DNA of 10,005 nucleotides from CANHVK01 sp046304235 (lineage in GTDB: Bacteria > Bacteroidota > Bacteroidia > Flavobacteriales_D > Crocinitomicaceae), in the NCBI GenBank assembly GCA_046304235.1, contig JBKCEW010000130.1, positions 1 to 10,005 of the forward strand, in the 5' to 3' direction. Shown here piece after piece: positions 1-6,897 of this stretch. The position numbers and the translations under genes were made by a program. Under the pieces are notes generated by a model. The model made no database searches and was not told the DNA's origin. It saw only the letters and a list, made by a program, of their open reading frames with translations. Positions within the stretch are counted from its first letter, which is position 1; each line of letters starts with the position of its first letter.

Positions 1-709
1 CTTCTTTAGAAGAAATACCAGTTAAGTGTAAATTCCCTCCTGTATAATCAGCTATTTCAATATTTCTTTTCAAATCGATGATTTCAGCTACGGCCGGATC
101 AGCTTTTAATCCTGTACGAGTTGAAGCTTCTCCTTCATTTACTTGTCCACCAGCTGCTAATGAACTATCTCTACAAAAAGCAATGATTTTTCCATTAAAG
201 TTTTTTGAATATAATAACGCTCTGTATAAAATCCCTGTAGATAAATGTTTCGTATCATCTGTGAACAATTTTGCTCCTGATTGATACATATCAAACATTT
301 CAGATAAGTTTTCACCTTCCATTTTATCTGTTACAGTCCCTAATGGAATTAAGGATGTAACTTGATGTTCTGATTTTCTTAAAGCATATTCTATTTGTGT
401 TTTCCCATCAATAACTGGACTTGTTGAAGGCAACATCGCAACGTGAGTAAAACCACCGAATGCGGCTGCTTCCAAACCAGTTTCAATGGTTTCTTTATGC
501 TCTTCTCCTGGATCACAAAAATGTGCTTTTCCATCTACCCATCCTTGTGAGATATGTAAATTATCTTCAAATACAACAAACTCTTCTGATTCATTCAAGT
601 TTGTTCCTATTTCACTTATAATACCATCAGTAATTCGAATATCAACCTGTTGGTTGTGATGTGTAGATTGAGTATCTAAAACTCGCGCATTTTTGATTAA
701 TACGTTCAT
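1..709 (-). CDS. Dihydroorotase-like protein, 3' end missing (amidohydrolase family, probably non-catalytic)
   Basis: The first 236 residues of a dihydroorotase-type amidohydrolase are visible, beginning at the ATG at 709-707. The gene runs off the left edge, where a full protein would be roughly 420 residues. The N-terminal beta region (MNVLIKNARVLD) leads to the family's metal loop at residues 58-68, read here as VDGKAHFCDPG. Further family landmarks are FGGFTHVAMLPSTSP (84-98), SGAKLFTDD (144-152), a GGQVNEG segment (187-193) and LHLTGIS (227-233). Active dihydroorotases hydrolyse N-carbamoyl-aspartate/dihydroorotate in pyrimidine synthesis, using His ligands for zinc. Here the first His of HxH is Lys61, and the His of the usual HxED motif is Phe178 in the segment AFCRD. 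Catalysis is therefore doubtful, and I give no pyrC symbol. Bacteroidetes are known to carry diverged dihydroorotase homologues, and pseudo-dihydroorotases elsewhere act as partners of aspartate transcarbamoylase; a similar role here is inference. It starts 12 bases after the preceding gene's stop, so it is probably cotranscribed. Confidence 0.88.
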   Translation of the reverse strand, partial: MNVLIKNARVLDTQSTHHNQQVDIRITDGIISEIGTNLNESEEFVVFEDNLHISQGWVDGKAHFCDPGEEHKETIETGLEAAAFGGFTHVAMLPSTSPVIDGKTQIEYALRKSEHQVTSLIPLGTVTDKMEGENLSEMFDMYQSGAKLFTDDTKHLSTGILYRALLYSKNFNGKIIAFCRDSSLAAGGQVNEGEASTRTGLKADPAVAEIIDLKRNIEIADYTGGNLHLTGISSKE

Positions 710-721
710 AAACATTAAGGT

Positions 722-2770
722 TTATTTCATAAATCGTGTCAAAGCCATTTCTGTTAACACAAAAATCAGCGCTAAAAGTAAGAAAATTCGCCAAAACTCT
801 TGCGGTTTTTCTAAATCAACTTTTAGAATTTCAGTGCCTGATTCTATAGAAGTATAGTTTAAATTCTTTGTATCTACACCCTGAAATAGAGTATTGATTT
901 CATCTGAATTTAAGATGTTTACATTTGATTCTTCTCTTGAATAATTGAGTGCTATATCCGATTTGTAATTATCACTTTCTAAACGATAAATTCCTTGTTT
1001 TAAACCATGATGTTGATTTAGACCCACTAAAGAAATATAGGTTTCGTTATTTATTTCTTCAGAGTAGGGTATTAAATCAAATGATTCATTTTTTAAGTGA
1101 TATGTAGAAACAAGTTTATTTTCGGTTTTTAGAGATTGTGAAGGATAAATTTGTATGCGATTTTCTGAGCCTAATTGATGAGAAATCTCTATTTTTCGCT
1201 GACTTAATTCCGCAATTCTCAATAAAATTACAGGAAATAAACTATTTGAAACTATAGTTGAATTAGAACTATCTAATAAGCTGGCATACAAAAAAGAAGA
1301 ATTTTGTTTTAACCATAAAGGTTTCTTATTTTGAAGCAAAAGTATGGACGAATTGATGTTGTTTTTAATCGAATAATATCCTTTTACTTTTGGAAGTGGA
1401 ATGTTTTTTGGTTTTTGTTCAAATATGCCCTTATAAAATGGAGATTCAAAAATGGGTTTTTCAATTTCCAAATTCGATTTTTCAAATTTACCAAGGTTTG
1501 AAATTCCAATACCTGATAAAAATGAATTCCAACTTGACAAATCTGCTTCCTTAGAAGGAAATAAAAGTAAAGAACCACCGTTTTGCTTGAACGTTTTAAG
1601 TGAAATTGCTAACCCTTGATTTATTTCTTTAACTCCATTTAGGACAACCAAATGTTTATTTTTTAAATCTGCTGGTAAAAATGAACCATATTTAACTTCA
1701 CTCAAATGATAATATTTATCAAGAGAATAAACTTGATTTACAGCGGGATGTGCATCATCTCCATCAATAAGTAAAATAGAAGAATAGGGAAGCACTTCAT
1801 ACGTAAAGTAATAATCATCATCAAAATCTAAATGTTTGTCATTGATATGAATTTTACCTTGTTTAATTCCTGTTTGATAATCAGAATAATTAATGACAAT
1901 ATCTTTTGATTCTGCCGATTTTAAATCAACGAAAACAGTTCTTTTTGTTTTATTTATATCTAAAATCAATTCTAAATTGGTACAATCTTCCTCGCCGTAA
2001 TTACTTACTTTAACATGTAATTCATTATTAACCTTAACTTTAAAAACAGGCTCATTAAACCAGACACTATCAATAGCTACATTCTCTTTGGATTGTGGGA
2101 CTAATTGAAAAGGATAAAAATAACTTTGATTTTTATCTTTTATCTTAACCTTCTCAATTATATTATTTTTTTGAAAATCACTTAAATAAATATATTGCTT
2201 GCTATTTTTTATGGAAATTTCTTTATGATTAGTAACAATATCTTGTATTCGGTCAATTACTTTTGAAATAGGGATACTAATTGACTGAATTTTAATTTTA
2301 TCCAATCGATTTAACAAATTGGTTTTTGTAGTAAACTGTTCTTCAACAGCGCTTAACTCATTTGTAAATAATAAAATACGTGAACCTAAAGGAGCCTGAT
2401 TAATGATTTTTTTTGCTTGTTCTTTTGCCTGAGACAGTAATTGACCCTCCGTACCTAATTGACTCATTGAAAAAGAGTTATCAATATAAATGCAAATTAC
2501 ATTTCCAGTATTTTGTTGACTTTTGTTTTTCAGAGGAATAAATGGTTGACAAAAAGTTAGAACCAAAAATAAGATTGCTAATAACCTAGATATTAATATT
2601 AAAAGATGTTTTAATTTTCTAACAGATTTAGTTTCTTGGTCAATATTTTTCAAAAAAACTATACTTGAGAAATAATAAGTTTTATATTGCCTAAAACTGT
2701 ATAGATGAATAATGATTGGAACAATCAAAAAAAATAAAAAAAATAAATACCCAGGATGCTGAAATTTCAT
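722..2770 (-). CDS. BatA-type membrane protein with von Willebrand A domain
   Basis: This 682-residue membrane protein has the Bacteroidetes BatA N-terminal layout. One hydrophobic helix lies at about residues 7-24, a second at about 55-75, and they are joined by a short loop with the family-like FSSIVFLKNI stretch. A von Willebrand A domain follows (about 90-225). Its MIDAS metal site is DNSFSMS at 97-103, giving the D-x-S-x-S pattern, and YLSDFQ (195-200) matches a later strand that supplies an Asp. Residues 230-325 look beta-rich and may be an Ig-like periplasmic domain. The segment SILLIDGDDAHP (331-342) starts an alpha/beta domain resembling the amidotransferase-like fold seen in these proteins. 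A single C-terminal helix at about 660-678 ends in a short positively charged tail. Most of the chain probably lies between the two membrane anchors. The exact role is unknown; BatA relatives were named for Bacteroides aerotolerance, but this is not the classical Bat operon. It sits 9 bases after uvrA and 12 before the dihydroorotase homologue. Confidence 0.86.
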   Translation of the reverse strand: MKFQHPGYLFFLFFLIVPIIIHLYSFRQYKTYYFSSIVFLKNIDQETKSVRKLKHLLILISRLLAILFLVLTFCQPFIPLKNKSQQNTGNVICIYIDNSFSMSQLGTEGQLLSQAKEQAKKIINQAPLGSRILLFTNELSAVEEQFTTKTNLLNRLDKIKIQSISIPISKVIDRIQDIVTNHKEISIKNSKQYIYLSDFQKNNIIEKVKIKDKNQSYFYPFQLVPQSKENVAIDSVWFNEPVFKVKVNNELHVKVSNYGEEDCTNLELILDINKTKRTVFVDLKSAESKDIVINYSDYQTGIKQGKIHINDKHLDFDDDYYFTYEVLPYSSILLIDGDDAHPAVNQVYSLDKYYHLSEVKYGSFLPADLKNKHLVVLNGVKEINQGLAISLKTFKQNGGSLLLFPSKEADLSSWNSFLSGIGISNLGKFEKSNLEIEKPIFESPFYKGIFEQKPKNIPLPKVKGYYSIKNNINSSILLLQNKKPLWLKQNSSFLYASLLDSSNSTIVSNSLFPVILLRIAELSQRKIEISHQLGSENRIQIYPSQSLKTENKLVSTYHLKNESFDLIPYSEEINNETYISLVGLNQHHGLKQGIYRLESDNYKSDIALNYSREESNVNILNSDEINTLFQGVDTKNLNYTSIESGTEILKVDLEKPQEFWRIFLLLALIFVLTEMALTRFMK

Positions 2771-2779
2771 TCTACAAAT

Positions 2780-5551
2780 CTAAAATTTATCTTTTAAATG
2801 AATACCAGTATAATTATCTGTTAGTCTAATTAGTTCCTCTGGCGTACCTTCAAAAACAACTTTACCACCTAAATCTCCACCTTCTGGCCCTAAATCTATT
2901 ACCCAATCTGCGCATTTTATAATATCACCATTGTGTTCTATTACAACTATTGAATTTCCAGCATCGATTAATCGTTGAAAAGCAATTAATAATTTTTCAA
3001 TATCATAGAAATGAAGGCCTGTAGTAGGTTCATCAAAAATGAATAAAGTATGAGGTGAATTTGATCCTTTTGTTAAAAACGATGCCAGTTTTATTCTTTG
3101 TGCTTCCCCTCCGGATAGCGTACTTGAAGATTGACCCATTTTCACATATCCCAATCCTACATCTTCCAAAGGTTGTATTTTTGCAACTATCTTATCTTCA
3201 AGTGTTCCTTTCTGTTCTTTAAAAAAAGCCAATGCTTCACTTATATCCATCGCAAGTAAATCTGCAATATTTTTTCCTCTGTATGTTACTTCGAGTGTTT
3301 CAGATTTATACCTTAAACCAGTACAAGAATCACATGTAAGATGTACATCAGCCATAAATTGCATTCCTACTGTAATAGAACCTTCTCCTTCACACATTTC
3401 ACAACGACCTCCCTCCACATTGAAACTAAAAAAACCTGGTTTATAACCTCTCGCTTTTGATATAGGTTGTCTTGCAAATAAATCACGGATATCATCAAAT
3501 GCTTTTACATAAGTCACTGGATTGCTACGAGATGATTTTCCAATGGGATTTTGGTCTATCATTTCAATAGCTTTTATCAATTTCACATCACCTTCAACTC
3601 CTTTACTTTCACCTTGAAAATCTCCAAAAACTCCTAACTTCTTTCTAATTTCAGGATACAATACTTCTTTAATTAGAGTAGATTTTCCAGATCCACTAAC
3701 TCCTGTAATACAAACAAAACTAAACAAAGGTATTTTTACAGACACGGATTGTAAATTATTTTCTTTAGCTTCTAGAATCTCTAAAAACTGATTGGTCTTT
3801 CTTCTTCTTTCTGGAATAGGAATAATTCTTTCTTTTGTAAGGTATTTCGCTGTCAGACTGTTTTTTTGATTACGTAATTGAGTGTCATTCCCTTGAAAAA
3901 CAACCTCTCCACCATAAATACCCGCCATCGGACCGATATCTAAAATTTCGTCTGCTGCTTTCATCATATCTTCTTCATGTTCAACCACAATTACCGTATT
4001 TCCTATATCACGCAAATTTTCCAAAACAGAAATCAGACGTTTGGTATCACGAGGATGCAAACCTATACTTGGCTCATCTAATATATACATCGATCCAACT
4101 AAACTACTACCTAACGATGTGGCTAGATTTATTCGCTGTGATTCGCCACCTGATAAAGTATTGGAAGTTCTATTTAAAGTAAGGTATTCCAACCCAACTT
4201 CACATAAAAATTGTAAACGATTTTTGATTTCAGTTAAAATTCGATTGGCTAATTTCACCTCATATTCGCTTAATTGGATTGAATTAAAAAATTGATAACC
4301 CTCTCTAATTGGCATTAAAACGATATCAGTTATGGTTTTTCCTCCAAAAAAAACATAATTGCTATCTTTTCTCAAACGTGTTCCTCTACAATCAGGACAA
4401 ACTGTTTTTCCACGATAACGAGAAAGCATAACTCGATATTGTATTTTATATGTTTGGCTTTCTAGAAAACTAAAAAACGCATTCAACCCCATAAAGTATT
4501 TATTTCCAGTCCAAAGTAAATTATATTGTTCAGGTGTTAATTCCTCGATAGGTCTATGAATAGGAAAATCAAATTTAGTAGAAGCTAAAACTAATTCACG
4601 CTGGTATTCACCCATTGTTTCACCTTTCCAACAAGCAATTGCACCCTGATACACACTCAAACTTGGGTCAGGAAACACCAATCTAGGGTCTATATCTATC
4701 ACCGAACCAAATCCCTCACAACGTTTACAAGCTCCATATGGATTGTTAAATGTGAAAAACTGTTCTGTAGGTTCTACAAACTCGATTCCATCAAGTTCAA
4801 ATCGATTATTGAATTGAACAAGCTGATCCAAATCTGGTAAAAATAATTCACAATTTCCATTACCTTCAGAAAAAGCTAATGAAATTGAATCTGAAACACG
4901 TAATAAAGCATCTTCATCGCAAGTTGATTTAATTCTATCAACAACTAATTTTGCGGTATGAATGTTTGGTGTATCTACACTTACTTCATCTAAATCAAAA
5001 ACTTCATTCTGAATTAAAATACGAGCAAAACCTTGCTCTTTCAAAAGAGATAATTGTCTTTCAATCCCATACTTTTCAAATGCAAGAATAGGGGATAGGA
5101 CGAACATTTTTATACCCTCTTCAGTTGATTTAATAAAATCAACAACATCAGATACACTATGCTTTTTTACATCATTTCCAGAAATTGGGGAAATAGTTTT
5201 GCCAACACGTGCAAAAAGTACTTTTAAATAATCATATATTTCAGTACTTGTACCTATGGTAGATCTTGGGTTTGTAGATGTTACTTTTTGTTCAATAGCT
5301 ATTGCTGGAGCAATACCTTTTATAAAATCAACTTCCGGTTTATCTAATTTACCCAAAAACTGACGTGCATAAGATGATAAACTTTCTACATAACGACGTT
5401 GACCCTCTGCATACAAAGTATCAAAAGCTAGGGATGATTTTCCTGAACCCGACAAACCTGTAATCACTGTAAACTTTCCATGAGGTATTTTAACTTCCAG
5501 ATTTTTAAGGTTATTTACCCTTGCACCTTTGATATGAATGTATTTTTCCAA
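2780..5551 (-). CDS. uvrA: Excinuclease ABC subunit A (UvrA)
   Basis: UvrA is the damage-sensing ATPase of nucleotide excision repair. It loads UvrB on distorted DNA in the cytoplasm. The 923 residues are close to the family's usual length (about 940) and contain two ABC ATPase halves. The first has Walker A GLSGSGKSS (32-40), signature LSGGESQR (466-473) and Walker B/D-loop ILDEPSIGLHPRD (490-502). The second has Walker A GVSGSGKST (617-625), signature LSGGEAQR (812-819) and FDEPTTGLH (839-847). The insertion-domain zinc site in the C-terminal half is complete (C717, C720, C740, C743). In the N-terminal half only CKRC (275-278) remains of the first zinc site: the upstream CxxC of E. coli UvrA is replaced by residues around ELDGIEF (252-258). 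From memory, one Bacteroidetes UvrA lineage shows this. The start is TTG at 5551-5549: the frame upstream holds no ATG before a stop at 5587-5585, and the homologous N-terminus (IHIKGARVNNL) begins right after the TTG. It leads the leftward cluster. Confidence 0.97.
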   Translation of the reverse strand: MEKYIHIKGARVNNLKNLEVKIPHGKFTVITGLSGSGKSSLAFDTLYAEGQRRYVESLSSYARQFLGKLDKPEVDFIKGIAPAIAIEQKVTSTNPRSTIGTSTEIYDYLKVLFARVGKTISPISGNDVKKHSVSDVVDFIKSTEEGIKMFVLSPILAFEKYGIERQLSLLKEQGFARILIQNEVFDLDEVSVDTPNIHTAKLVVDRIKSTCDEDALLRVSDSISLAFSEGNGNCELFLPDLDQLVQFNNRFELDGIEFVEPTEQFFTFNNPYGACKRCEGFGSVIDIDPRLVFPDPSLSVYQGAIACWKGETMGEYQRELVLASTKFDFPIHRPIEELTPEQYNLLWTGNKYFMGLNAFFSFLESQTYKIQYRVMLSRYRGKTVCPDCRGTRLRKDSNYVFFGGKTITDIVLMPIREGYQFFNSIQLSEYEVKLANRILTEIKNRLQFLCEVGLEYLTLNRTSNTLSGGESQRINLATSLGSSLVGSMYILDEPSIGLHPRDTKRLISVLENLRDIGNTVIVVEHEEDMMKAADEILDIGPMAGIYGGEVVFQGNDTQLRNQKNSLTAKYLTKERIIPIPERRRKTNQFLEILEAKENNLQSVSVKIPLFSFVCITGVSGSGKSTLIKEVLYPEIRKKLGVFGDFQGESKGVEGDVKLIKAIEMIDQNPIGKSSRSNPVTYVKAFDDIRDLFARQPISKARGYKPGFFSFNVEGGRCEMCEGEGSITVGMQFMADVHLTCDSCTGLRYKSETLEVTYRGKNIADLLAMDISEALAFFKEQKGTLEDKIVAKIQPLEDVGLGYVKMGQSSSTLSGGEAQRIKLASFLTKGSNSPHTLFIFDEPTTGLHFYDIEKLLIAFQRLIDAGNSIVVIEHNGDIIKCADWVIDLGPEGGDLGGKVVFEGTPEELIRLTDNYTGIHLKDKF

Positions 5552-5578
5552 CGTTATTTTAATTAGAAGTTTAAATTT

Positions 5579-5599
5579 AGCGATTTATCTCGCTTTTTT
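5579..5599 (+). other. Small hairpin followed by a T-run (terminator-like on the plus strand)
   Basis: AGCGA (5579-5583) pairs with TCGCT (5590-5594) around the six-base loop TTTATC, and a run of Ts follows directly. On the plus strand this looks like a short intrinsic terminator placed upstream of the proposed promoter of the rightward gene, where it could stop readthrough antisense to uvrA. On the minus strand the same hairpin falls in the region just upstream of uvrA without a T-run. The stem has only five base pairs, so function is uncertain. Confidence 0.3.
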
Positions 5600-5614
5600 A
5601 AGAACACGTAACAC

Positions 5615-5630
5615 ATTAAAATGTTTTAAT
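5615..5630. promoter_or_regulatory. AT-rich inverted repeat, possible operator
   Basis: ATTAAAA (5615-5621) and TTTTAAT (5624-5630) are perfect inverted 7-base arms around the dinucleotide TG. The dyad ends two bases before the -7-like box at 5633-5640, so a protein bound there would cover the promoter spacer of the rightward gene. An overlapping shorter dyad, ACATT-AA-AATGT, spans 5613-5624. In DNA this AT-rich such dyads can arise by chance; no regulator binding is shown. Confidence 0.25.
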
Positions 5631-5655
5631 CCTATTTTTGCTAAAAAATACGTTT

Positions 5656-6273
5656 ATGTCTAAAATTAAGTTTGAACAATTAATTGAAAATCTAACACTC
5701 AATCAAATTTCATTAGAAACTGAAATTCAATCTTTTTGTTTCTCAAAAGTAAAATCAGGTGGTGACACTTTTGTTCTTACTTCTCAATTAGAAGACATAT
5801 TAATATCTGTGCTTGCAGGAATAGTCGAAGTACTTCAAACTCCAGCGGATGATGATGCACCTAGAATTTTAATCGTTGCACCAAGTAAAGATGTTTGTTT
5901 ACAAATTGAATCCTTATGGTTAAAGATTTCAAAACGTACTCAACTGATTCATACATTAGTTTTTGAACAAGGAGATAAGGTAAAACAACGAATAGCTTTA
6001 TTTAACGGGGCAGATATTGTGATTGGTACACCAAAAAGATTAAATGACATGTATTTCCAAAACGGTTTAAATATCAATAAATTAAAATACTTTATTGTCT
6101 ACGAGGCAGAAAAATGTGTTAAAGCATCTTCAATAATACATATTGCTCGTATGACTGATAGCTTTCCTAAATGTCAAAAATGGATTATTGATAATATTGA
6201 AGGGAAAAACACATTGAAGTTAGTAGAAAATATTTTAGATGTTCCTTTTGAAGTAAATGAACTTGAAAACTAA
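5656..6273 (+). CDS. Small degenerate DEAD-box helicase-like protein (single RecA-like domain)
   Basis: The 205-residue protein resembles the first RecA domain of DEAD-box RNA helicases but lacks the residues for ATP hydrolysis. The Walker A position reads KSGGDTFVLTS (33-43) with no GKT. ILIVAPSKDVCLQIESL (71-87) corresponds to motif Ia (normally PTRELA). ADIVIGTPKRLNDM (119-132) is a well-kept motif Ib region. The DEAD box itself reads YEAE (149-152). The motif III (SAT) position, near WIIDN (176-180), is not conserved. No second RecA domain follows. ATG 5656 is preferred over an in-frame TTG at 5638, because that TTG lies within the proposed -7 box. The gene stands alone on the plus strand, diverging from uvrA and converging on the DUF5606 gene. 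It could be an RNA- or ribosome-binding scaffold that has lost catalysis; this is inference. An intact reading frame argues against a decaying pseudogene. Confidence 0.82.
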   Translation: MSKIKFEQLIENLTLNQISLETEIQSFCFSKVKSGGDTFVLTSQLEDILISVLAGIVEVLQTPADDDAPRILIVAPSKDVCLQIESLWLKISKRTQLIHTLVFEQGDKVKQRIALFNGADIVIGTPKRLNDMYFQNGLNINKLKYFIVYEAEKCVKASSIIHIARMTDSFPKCQKWIIDNIEGKNTLKLVENILDVPFEVNELEN

Positions 6274-6286
6274 AATATGAACACAT

Positions 6287-6315
6287 AAAAAAAGGTGCCT
6301 CGTAATAGACACCTT
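6287..6315 (-). terminator. Intrinsic terminator between convergent genes
   Basis: AAGGTGCCT (6292-6300) pairs with AGACACCTT (6307-6315) around a six-base loop, with one C-A mismatch. The A-run at 6287-6293 becomes a seven-base T-run on the minus strand, the usual form of a Rho-independent terminator. It lies about 25 bases past the stop of the minus-strand DUF5606 gene. On the plus strand the hairpin follows the helicase-like gene's stop by about 18 bases, but only an AT-rich stretch follows, so it would work less well in that direction. Confidence 0.8.
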
Positions 6316-6340
6316 ATATAATATTTAGACAAATCAATAG

Positions 6341-6847
6341 TTACTCTTCAGTTTTCACTACTTTTTTACGAGGTGCTCGTTTAGCTTTTGGTTTTTCTTC
6401 AATTACTGCTTCAACAGTTTCTTCTACAACAACTGCCTCTTCAATCTTTTCCGCTTCAGTTTCTGTTGGAATCAACAAACCAGATTTGTGTAATAAATTG
6501 TACCACTGAAAAATTTTCTTTAAATCAGAAAAATAAACTCTTTCTTGATCATAGTTTGGTAAAATCTCAAGTAAATAGTTTTCTAATGCTGTTTTATCAG
6601 CTTTATGTGAAGGTGCTTCGCCACCATTTTCTTTGTGAAAAATTGTTTCAAACAACTCTCCTAAAGAAGCATCCTCTTCATACGTGTAAACACTAATATC
6701 TTCCAATGCTGAAATCCTATCTGTTGAATAAGCAGGAAAACGTTTTCCATCTTCTAAAGATTCAACAATCAAATTGTTTTTTCCTTGAGCAACTACTTTA
6801 AATAAACCCGGTCTTCCGGAAATAGCAATAATACCTGTTAAATTCAT
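6341..6847 (-). CDS. DUF5606 domain-containing protein
   Basis: The 168-residue protein has the N-terminus typical of the Bacteroidetes DUF5606 family: MNLTGIIAISGRPGLFKV, then a small beta-barrel-like region rich in V/I (to about residue 57), including ESLEDGKRFPAYSTDRIS (29-46). A helical middle section follows (about 60-122) with LENYLLEILPNYDQERVY (88-105) and a WYNLL segment (115-119). The tail from residue 129 is low complexity: first acidic (EAEKIEEAVVVEETVEAVIEE), then strongly basic (KPKAKRAPRKK), like a flexible nucleic-acid-binding tail. There is no signal peptide, so it is probably cytoplasmic. The function of the family is unknown to me; a nucleic-acid role is inference from the tail. 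The gene begins 50 bases after the protease stop, probably with its own promoter, and ends at a clear terminator. Confidence 0.92.
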   Translation of the reverse strand: MNLTGIIAISGRPGLFKVVAQGKNNLIVESLEDGKRFPAYSTDRISALEDISVYTYEEDASLGELFETIFHKENGGEAPSHKADKTALENYLLEILPNYDQERVYFSDLKKIFQWYNLLHKSGLLIPTETEAEKIEEAVVVEETVEAVIEEKPKAKRAPRKKVVKTEE

Positions 6848-6867
6848 TCACTTTAATATTTGTTTGC

Positions 6868-6875
6868 CAAAAATA
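6868..6875 (-). promoter_or_regulatory. Candidate -7 element for the DUF5606 gene
   Basis: On the minus strand the bases read TATTTTTG, a full match to the Bacteroidetes -7 consensus TAnnTTTG. The match lies in the 50-base gap between the protease stop and the DUF5606 ATG, about 20 bases before that ATG. No clear TTTG -33 element sits at the usual spacing upstream, where the protease's last codons lie. The same octamer precedes the rightward gene at 5633. Confidence 0.4.
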
Positions 6876-6897
6876 AAGAAATTAATGTTTGTAATGA

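Larger units (their letters stand above)
5552..5655. promoter_or_regulatory. Divergent intergenic region between uvrA and the DEAD-box-like gene
   Basis: This AT-rich stretch must hold the start signals for both divergent genes. On the plus strand TATTTTTG (5633-5640) matches the Bacteroidetes -7 element TAnnTTTG. It lies 15 bases before the ATG at 5656, but no good TTTG -33 element is found at the usual distance. On the minus strand TAAATTTA (5579-5572) is a one-mismatch version that could serve uvrA. Between these lie a small hairpin and an AT-rich inverted repeat, listed separately. The promoter assignments rest on short matches in AT-rich DNA and are weak. Confidence 0.4.

Noticed and set aside
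78..284. Plus-strand open frame opposite the dihydroorotase-like gene
   Set aside because: It is antisense to a gene with clear homology, and its protein shows no family features.
4041..4295. Plus-strand open frame inside uvrA
   Set aside because: It is antisense to the highly conserved ABC signature region of UvrA and has no recognisable domain.
5638..5655. Upstream TTG start for the helicase-like gene
   Set aside because: It falls inside the proposed -7 box and adds only six codons; ATG 5656 is a better start.
6388..6696. Plus-strand open frame of 102 codons rich in Leu, Gln and Phe
   Set aside because: It lies fully antisense to the DUF5606 gene, and its composition mirrors the Glu/Lys-rich tail on the other strand.
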